From: Papaver somniferum
Lineage: Eukaryota; Streptophyta; Magnoliopsida; Ranunculales; Papaveraceae
Length of the DNA: 64,000 nt
Assembly (NCBI RefSeq): GCF_003573695.1
Contig: NC_039367.1
Coordinates: forward strand, 158,889,101-158,953,100
Direction of reading: 5' to 3'
The notes below the pieces were generated by a model, which saw only the letters and a list, made by a program, of their open reading frames with translations, searched no databases and had not been told where the DNA came from. Shown here one piece after another: positions 57,038-64,000 of this stretch; within the stretch, counting starts at the first letter, position 1, and every line of letters starts with the position of its first letter. The position numbers were made by a program, and so were the translations under genes.

Positions 57038-58966
57038 CTACTGAGGTGTATTAGAGCAAGTAGTTTGATGAATAATCCCGTGTCCCTCAAAATAATGTTG
57101 AAGGTCAGAATCCATATATTCACCACCATTATCACTACGAAGTACTTGAATCTGTTTGTTGTACTGAGTGTTAATCATCTTATGGAACTTTTGAAACAAG
57201 GCGGTAACTTCACTTTTTTTTTCCATGAGACACATCCACCTCATTCTAGTGCAATCATCAATAAAAGTAACAAACCATCTTGAACCACCCAGGTTAGTAG
57301 TTTTAGATGGCCCCCAAACATCAGAGTGTATGATCATTAAAGGAACTGGACACTTATTGAATGATAATGGAAAAGAAGCAGGATGGCTTTTTGCAAGTTC
57401 ACATACTTCACAATGCAAACTAGAAATATCAAGTTTTCCAAACAAACTAGGAAATAATTTTTTTAAATAACCAAACGATGCATGTCCCAATCGTCGATGC
57501 CATGACAAAATTTGAGATTTTTGTCTCCCCCCCTCAGAACCATTAGCAAGAAGAGTTTGACGCAGCTTATCTGAACTACTTGACACCAAATCCAGATAAT
57601 ACAACTTCCCACGCTTAACACCATAACCAATCGTTTGCTTCGTTGTGATGTCCCTAAAAACACAACAGTCAGGCCAAAATATCACTACACAATGTAAAGT
57701 ATTAGTTATTTGGGAAACTGATAGGAGATTACAGTCTAATGTAGGAACTACTAAGACAAAATCTAGGTTTAAAGTTTCAGTGAGAGATATTGACCCTTCA
57801 CCAGTAATTGGAGCTTGTGAGCCATTTGCAGTAGAGACTGTTTTTTGTAAGGATGGTTTAATGGGAGAGATTTGTTTAGAATCACATGTCATATGGTTTG
57901 TGGCACCGGAATCAACTATCCATGAATTATTCGAAACAAGTGAAGAAACATTTAAAAACTTACCATCGTTACATGTCCTTGCTACTGATGCAGATATTAC
58001 CATGGAATCCTTTCCTTTCTTTGTTGAAGCCATTGGAGCACCAGAATTTTTCTTTGTCTCCTTCTTCCTCTCTAGATGTTGATCCCACCAATCTGGATAT
58101 CCAACCAACTCGAAACACATGTCAATTGTATGTCCATATTGATTACAGTGTGTACACTTAAGTGATGACTTGTCCACCTTAGTCTTTGAGTATCTCTGAA
58201 AAGACCCTTTTTGATTGTACCGGTTTCGAGTTGCCATAGCAGCAGGTTCAACTTCTTCCGATTCTTTTGCCATCATTGTACGTCGAACAGATTCACGACG
58301 AACGAGTGCATAAAATGAATCCAATTCAGGAATAAGATCCTTTCTCAAGATTTCACCACGGATCTGTTCAAAACTTTCATCTAATCCAGCAAGGAATATA
58401 TGCATCCTTAGGCGCTGAATTGATTTTCGATAGGCTTCAATATCATTAGAATTCTCCATAACCACCTTGTCACGATGATCCAGCTCTCCAAATATTTCAG
58501 TTAGTTCTCCATAATAAATTGAGAGTGATCTGCCATTTTGTTTTGCCGAAAACGCTCGTCGATTTAGAATAAATACCCGCATCTCATCATCTCCATCATA
58601 AAAGTCTTTAAATAATGCATCCCAAATCTCTCTAGCAGTAGGTAACTGAATATATCTCTTCATGATTTCAGGTGACATAGACATCAACAACCATCTCTTG
58701 ACTTTTTGATTATCTGTGTGCCACTTCTCATATCTTGGATCTTCCTCGGTAGGTTTTCTTGTCCTTCCCATAATAAAGGAGGTTTTTTCTTTTTCAGCAA
58801 TATGCATCTCCATGATTTGTGACCACAAATCATAATTTGTTTCATCAAGAACAATCCCAGGCTTGAATATTGCACCTTCAGATTGAACGATAATAGGAGC
58901 AAATTTGTTTTTTATCTTCCCTTTTTGTTTTGATTTATTTTGGTATAATTCTGAATCACTACCCAT
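57038..58966 (-). pseudogene. Copia-C gag-protease-integrase frame, ends at premature stop
   Basis: An unbroken 642-residue frame from ATG at 58966. Gag (LDETNYDLWSQIMEMHI, LPTAREIWDALFKDFYDG, FLAGLDESFEQIRGEIL) is followed by the knuckle CTHCNQYGHTIDMC, protease IVDSGATNHMT, and GAG_pre-integrase WHRRLGHASFGYL ... CEVCELAKSH. The integrase core follows (HSDVWGPSKTTN, VTFIDDCTRMRW, VLRSDNGGEYMDS). It stops at TAG (57035-57037) inside the conserved TPQQNGVAE site, with the reading continuing afterwards as GVAE. A glutamine-to-stop change fits one C-to-T mutation. Confidence 0.85.
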
Positions 58967-58995
58967 GATTCAAGAACCCTAGCTCATAGATACTA

Positions 58996-59161
58996 TTTTC
59001 ACAAATATAGGATCAAGAAGAAGATAATTCTTATTATGATAATCTTATAAATTCTGGTTACACAGCTCATGAATATATAGAGCCCAATATATTATGATAA
59101 AGCAAAGATCTTATATACTAGGAAACAATATATTATCCTTAAATAAGGATATATATTAACA
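58996..59161 (-). repeat. Copia-C 5' LTR
   Basis: Outer end TGTTAATATATATCC at 59161, inner end near TTTGTGAAAA at 58996, followed leftward by the primer-binding site. Confidence 0.9.
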
Positions 59162-59763
59162 GTTAGAACTTAGAAGACCCGTTAGAATTTCCAAGTCATC
59201 CTTTGCTTCCCTATGGTCTTCATATATATGCAGGCAATTCATATACAGATCATGCAAATAATCACCCAACAACCCTTCCACTTTTTCATATGCATGTGAA
59301 ACGATCCCAATCTTGCAAGGGAGATAGCGCGCTCCCTTTGACGATAAAGGGAGTCCCTCATCTCTTAGTAGTGGACATGCAACATTTCATCCACAGTTTC
59401 TTCGTTCTCCATCATTTCCTCGGCAATATCGACTTCTTGTATCGGGATCTGGACACAATCTGTTCTCTCCTCCTCGGCACTATCGACTGCTTGGATCGGG
59501 GACTGGACACCACCTGATGCTTCCTCCTTGATGCCATCAGGTGGACATATATCTGTCAGTTTGGAGGACATAGTTAACCGACCACTACTAACATAATATG
59601 TTGTCTCTAGTGAAGTTGTAGGGGCATCCTCTTGTTCTGGAAGATACTCCTCGAGCGGCTTCACAATGTCATCGGGACTTGTTTGCTTTCGTTCTCCATC
59701 GATGGTAGTCGGCATCCATCGATGGTAGTCGGCTTCCATCGTTTCTACGTTCTCCAACGTTTC
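59162..59763 (-). pseudogene. Host gene X, 5' module
   Basis: The minus frame 59757-59365 carries the first module: SPDDIVKPLEEYLPEQEDAP, TTSLETTYYVSSG, SKLTDICPPDGIKEE, VQSPIQAVDSAEEE, then IPIQEVDIAEEMMENEETVDEM before a stop. Shifted frames continue with MRDSLYR-like and HREAKDDLEILTG-like remains to 59162. A good acceptor TTTTTCTTACAG precedes it on the minus strand (about 59775-59764), so earlier exons may lie to the right. Together with 54269-54484 and 23302-24393 it makes one gene of three modules. Family unknown. Confidence 0.5.
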
Positions 59764-59775
59764 CTGCTGTAAGAA

Positions 59776-60959
59776 AAAGAAGACCTAGGTAAAGTAAACA
59801 TTGTTTCAGGCTTTTCTTTCCTTATAAGCACAAACTACCTTAGAAAAGGTATGTACATACCTAACTATACGCCTATATAAGTATATCGCGTAACACGAGT
59901 CTCAGTATTTCATGGCTTGTATGGCAGGGCCGGCCCTGAGTTTAAACATTATAATTAGGTCTTCTAAATATTTAAAACGGCCAGCATTCATAGTATAGGT
60001 TTGATTTCATAGGGTTTGATTATATTTTATTTAATCCTTTATATTCACCCTAAACTAAGAGTGCGTAGAGAAGCTTACCTTAATCTGTCAATCAACCAGC
60101 TAATCCCAAACCTTAAAGGAATAATCAATTCATGTACCAAGCCCTAATTTTCCCCTCCCCTTTACCGCCGATTTTCCTTCCCTCTCCTTTTTCTTCTCAA
60201 ACCTTCCGAAAAGGAAAATGGGAACCCTTTTTCCTAAGTTACTTAAACCTAGGGATGCGCTAAGCAAACACCATTGCTGGTTAAGGCCACATTCATCCGA
60301 CACCCAAAGAAGTTTGTTTATTTAAAATATAGGGTATTAGAAAAGGTTATTGGTTATCTTGTTTTAATCATCTAGATCACTGAGTTACGATTCTTTGAAC
60401 GAATATGTAATTCAATTATCATCAAACATCAGTGGTAAGTACAAATTTACCTCTTATTTGAATAAGAATGAAAAATAATACACATGTACAGTAGCTAGAG
60501 CAGAAACATATTTTGGTCATCGGGATGTATTGAGACTGTTTATTATTGGGCGCAGCTAGAGATGACCCATAACTATACGAGAATGAAAAAAACGAGTTCA
60601 GTTTGTCTATTTTTAGTTATTACTTCAATTTACATGAATGTCACCTTATTTCGGTGGAAATTAATCGTATAAACCATGTAATGTTTGTAGTTGTGTATGT
60701 GCCTAGCACGTTCCAGTTGATATTGTACACCATCTACAGAACTATTGGAGATCAGTTTATGAGAGAGACCTGGTAAATCTAATATGTGATAACTAATATG
60801 ATATATTATTCTATTCTGTCGTTAACCACAACCAAACCTATGATCAATTAGCAAGTTACAACCGTGTGGTTGTATCTTGGGTCAATGCGGCTAGTGATGA
60901 CTAGAACTTAAACCATTCTAGTTCTGGCAATTCAATGCCGCATACTTTGTAACTATTGG
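59776..60959. other. Intergenic, nothing recognised
   Basis: AT-rich sequence with no coding, repeat or RNA signal I can support. A missing 5' exon of host gene X could lie here on the minus strand, but I cannot point to one. Confidence 0.4.
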
Positions 60960-61880
60960 AAATTCAGTAGCACACCCAAATAGGAAACAAACAAGATCTA
61001 AGACATAACAAATATTTTGGACAAGAAATTCTTTATTGATCAGCCACTCAAGAAAGTGAAAATACAAAATTTTGAATACAAGGAAACCCTAATTTCACAC
61101 TCTAAGCAAGACTATTCTTACCCCAAAGAATCTCCCCCCACATTTTCCAAGGGTCTCTATTTATAGACCATCCAATCTGAATGGAGTACAACTCATTTTA
61201 CTTCGTCCAAGGTCACCGTGTTCTCGTGGGTAAGCTTTTTACTTCGCCCAGACCATCTTCCATAAAGTTTCTCCCCTTCTTTCACTGAACTTTGGGAACT
61301 TGTCGGGACAACTGTCTCTTTTCTTGTTCAATAATTTACTGACTTCGCATGTTATCTTTCCAGCCAAGTAACCTTACTTCGCCTACCTGATTTCGTGATC
61401 GGTATCTTGTTGGGGACTTCAATTGATCCTTCGTGTTTTAGATTTTTTCTGCGAGTTACTTCGTTTCGGGATGCCTCCTTGCGTACAGGTTTTCTTACTT
61501 CGTGTCGATCGTTGGTCAGTGACGAGGTGATTCTGACTTTTGATTTGACAAGTCACTGATTGGGATCTTGAAGAACGATGCAAGATCTTTGAGTGAGATT
61601 CTTCAGATCTATTTCGTTCCTTCCTGTGCGACCACGTGGCGAGCCTATTTTGTGTACCTACATACTTCTTTGTCGTAGTTTCAACTTTGTCTTCCCCACA
61701 ATTGCTTCAAGTCTTAAATTGCGTGGATCGTCAATATATCTCATATGAATGGACTTCGTAACTGCATTCGATGGCCGCAAGTGTGTACAAAGATCGTATT
61801 TCAGATATCTAGAAGCTAAAATCATATATGGCTTCTGAAGAGTACCAGACCTTAGGATATATATTGGTGCAGGTTAACAC
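60960..61880 (-). repeat. Solo-LTR-like segment (approximate limits)
   Basis: On the minus strand the order fits an LTR. A possible start TGTTAACCTGCACC lies near 61879. A U3 follows with many ACTTCG/CGAAGT words, then a TATA box CTATAAATAG (61158-61167) and a polyadenylation signal AATAAA (61032-61037). The end is not fixed; about 60960 is a guess. No internal retrotransposon genes flank it and no partner LTR is in the window. Confidence 0.4.
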
Positions 61881-62398
61881 TTGATGACGAATTCAAGTCT
61901 GAAAAATTCAATGCTGCATGCTTCTTCATTCCAAGCTGCATCGAGTCTCTTAGATGACCAAAGGAATCTCCGTCATATAATTATATTTTAAGCTAAGATC
62001 ACTTCAAACTAAGATCACTTCAAATGAAAACTATCATCATCCATAATCTTCCTCTGAGCTAAAGAGATTAATTTGCCATCTAGTATTTAACTTAATGAGC
62101 CAGCATACGTCTAGCTTCCACATATTCTTATATTTGCACATCGAACCCGAGATTTTCCTTGTGGCCCAAAAATCTATGTTGCAAAAAGATTACCCCTATG
62201 ACAATATACAACCAAAAACTGTCATGTGACCTGAAATTTGGTAAGTGGCCTCAAATCGATACGACGTGTCTGAAATTTGGTAAGAGCTCTCTTCTTCTTT
62301 ATTCTTTCCACAACCCTAAAACCCCAACTTCCCATTGTTTCCGTCACTATTTTGTTAAACCCTAAAAAAAAGTCAGTTTATCTCTATCAAAAGATTAA
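61881..62398. other. Upstream region of the F-box pseudogene
   Basis: Contains CTGAAATTTGGTAAG twice (62231 and 62271) and CCCTAAAACCCC/AACCCTAA promoter-like motifs at about 62315-62365 just before the ATG. No other feature. Confidence 0.4.
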
Positions 62399-62985
62399 AT
62401 GGTTTCATCAATCAAGGATTATATCAACACTCTACCTACAGAGATTATATTAGATATATTAAGTCGAATACCAATTGAATCGGTCCTTGATTGCAAACTA
62501 GTATCAAAAACATGGAATAATCTTGTTGCTCATAATCCATCATTCTCGAGGATGCATTTAAATCATCTTAATCATCATGATTCTGGTAAGTTGGGGTTTA
62601 TTGCTTTAGCTTTTGAGATCGATGATGAGAATGATATTTATGGGATCGATTATAATGATGATAGAAATGAAATTTTTTGGTATTTTGAATATGATGAGAA
62701 ACATGAATTAAAAACACCCATTTAGACAATTAGAAGAATTAATTTTACACCTATATTTAAGAATAATAGGAATATTAGATTTCTTGGATCGTGTAATGGT
62801 TTGATATGTCTTGCTCAAGGATACGTTTTTGCAAAAAAAACATACAATATTTGTAATCCCATAACCAAAGACTATGTTATGCTTCCTGAAATTAAGAAAG
62901 ATAGTTATATGCATTCATATTGGACGTCCGGATTTGGGTATGTTACTTCGACCGATGAGTACAATGTTGTAGGAATGGGGAAATT
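62399..62985 (+). pseudogene. F-box protein gene, broken by a stop and 3' insertion
   Basis: Starts at ATG 62399. The F-box covers residues about 10-50: LPTEIILDILSRIPIESVLD, CKLVSKTWNNLV, then PSFSRMHLNHLNHHDSGKL. A TAG at 62723-62725 interrupts, but the same frame continues: RNIRFLGSCNGLICLAQ and ICNPITKDYVMLPE, then GFGYVTSTDEYNVV. This is the F-box-associated (FBA-type) beta-propeller start of plant F-box proteins, used to bind SCF substrates. Near 62985 the homology ends abruptly and repeat-rich DNA begins, so the C-terminal two thirds are lost. One stop away from a longer frame; probably a recent pseudogene. Confidence 0.75.
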
Positions 62986-63059
62986 AGGGGGAGACCCAAA
63001 AAAAATAATATTCTCGTTCTCAGACCCACAATTAATTTTGTATACCGTGACACCCATAA

Positions 63060-64000
63060 TTATATGAAATTATTATATGAATCAATACATAACTGGTTAT
63101 GCATACTATCTTTTCAGGCATAACTCGTTATGCATACTATCTTTTTCAGGGGTATAATTGGCAGCGCAACTTGGACATAACATATCTAAAAATTCGCGCC
63201 TTAGAATTTTACAAATTTTATATCGTTGGAAATATTTTTAAAAGAGCTACGCAACGAGTACAAACAAGAAAATCAAATTTTTGTTTTTAACGAAAAAATC
63301 GGAGGTGATCCTCATTTTAGGGAAATTTTTTGAAAACTTGATACTTAACCATTATGCAGTCACCAAAAACGATGCATAACACATTCTACAGACGCATAAC
63401 GAATTATGCAACCATTTTCTCGACTGCATAACAAATTATGCATCTGCATAACTTTTAACAAGTTATGTAACCATTGTTTTGGTTGATTTTAGCCATACAT
63501 ATAAAAAATTGATGCATAATGCAGTATGCATCCATATTTACGGATGCATATCAGGTTATGCATCTATTTTCTCGATGCATAATGCATTATGTAACCATAT
63601 TTTCGGACGCATAACAGGTTATGCAGGTTTTCTGGACTGCATAACAAGTTATGCAACAAATTTTGTAGATGCATAACAGGTCATGCATCCATTTTCACGA
63701 ATGCATAACATGTTATGCAGACAATTTCTCGACTGAATGACATGTTATGCAGTCATAACCACATCATCATCTTCTTTCATGTTTCATTAACTCCCACGCA
63801 AGCCATTATCTTTCAGTTATTAGGGGGCTCTTGGTCAAAATCATGTATTTACACCATCATCTTCTCTCATGTATTTACACCATTATACATTCACCAAAAA
63901 AGAAACGTAACACATTCTGCAGACGCATAACGAATTATGCAACCATTTTCTCGACTGCATAACAAATTATGCATCTGCATAACAAAGTTATGCATCTATA
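63060..64000. repeat. Field of GCATAAC/GTTATGC palindromic repeats
   Basis: From 63085 to the window end the words GCATAAC and GTTATGC (or TTATGCA) recur well over twenty times. They are often paired as a near-palindrome GCATAAC(A)NGTTATGC every 40-50 bp and linked by CCATTTTCTCGACT-like spacers. The 60-bp stretch around CGCATAACGAATTATGCAACC occurs at about 63391 and again at 63921. The array continues past the edge. No open frame here is credible. It follows the break in the F-box pseudogene. Confidence 0.85.

Larger units (their letters stand above)
54485..59161 (-). mobile_element. Copia-C: Ty1/copia element, recently inserted
   Basis: Short LTRs of 166 bp (54485-54650 and 58996-59161), beginning TGTTAATATATATCC on the minus strand, differ at about six positions. 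The target duplication GTTAG is perfect (54480-54484 and 59162-59166). The primer-binding site beside the right LTR is TAGTATCTATGAGC, a weak match to initiator-Met tRNA. The purine tract on the left reads CTTGAGTGGGAG. The element is 4.7 kb, in a different lineage from copia-A and copia-B. Its gag-integrase frame is nearly intact. Confidence 0.92.

Overview
The window looks like gene-poor nuclear DNA from a flowering plant. It is AT-rich and carries plant-type Ty1/copia and Ty3/gypsy retrotransposons, a full-size CACTA (En/Spm) element, pogo/Emigrant-type debris, and the plant-only LOB (LBD) family with GT-AG introns. The F-box and repeat style suggests a basal eudicot such as a poppy relative, but that is a low-confidence inference. 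I saw no intact tRNA, rRNA or CRISPR.

Left part (1-23 kb): a local cluster of five LOB-domain loci. They are a half-LOB coding region at the window edge (9-470), a protein with two complete LOB domains in tandem (13913-14731), a three-exon in-frame F-box::LOB fusion gene (16054-16943), a minus-strand half-LOB gene (20093-20856), and a decayed second copy of the F-box::LOB gene (22067-22500). Between them lie a LINE remnant, a degenerate copia element (copia-A, 5669-10591), two tRNA-Thr-like fragments, several MITE-like elements, and a 915-bp pogo-type element with transposase remains.

Middle and right (23.3-59.8 kb): one minus-strand gene of unknown family, built of repeated modules, is split by transposons. 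Copia-B (24394-54268) is about 5.5 kb of element stretched to 30 kb by two insertions: a 13.4-kb CACTA element (25395-38798, TSD AGG) and an 11-kb Athila-like gypsy element (40537-51516, TSD TGAAC). Copia-C (54485-59161, TSD GTTAG) hit the same host gene independently. Copia-B carries an in-frame triplication of its integrase zinc-binding domain. The CACTA element carries a TNP2-type transposase gene, a divergent Transposase_24-type gene with a duplicated exon, and between them a ten-copy, 152-bp satellite array.

Right end (59.8-64 kb): mostly non-coding. It holds a solo-LTR-like segment with repeated ACTTCG motifs, an F-box pseudogene (62399-62985), and a dense field of palindromic GCATAAC/GTTATGC repeats running to the window edge.

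The LOB cluster is the main host-gene interest. The F-box::LOB fusion would join a predicted SCF-ligase adaptor motif to a DNA-binding domain. Splice structures and boundaries were read by eye and are not tested by transcripts.
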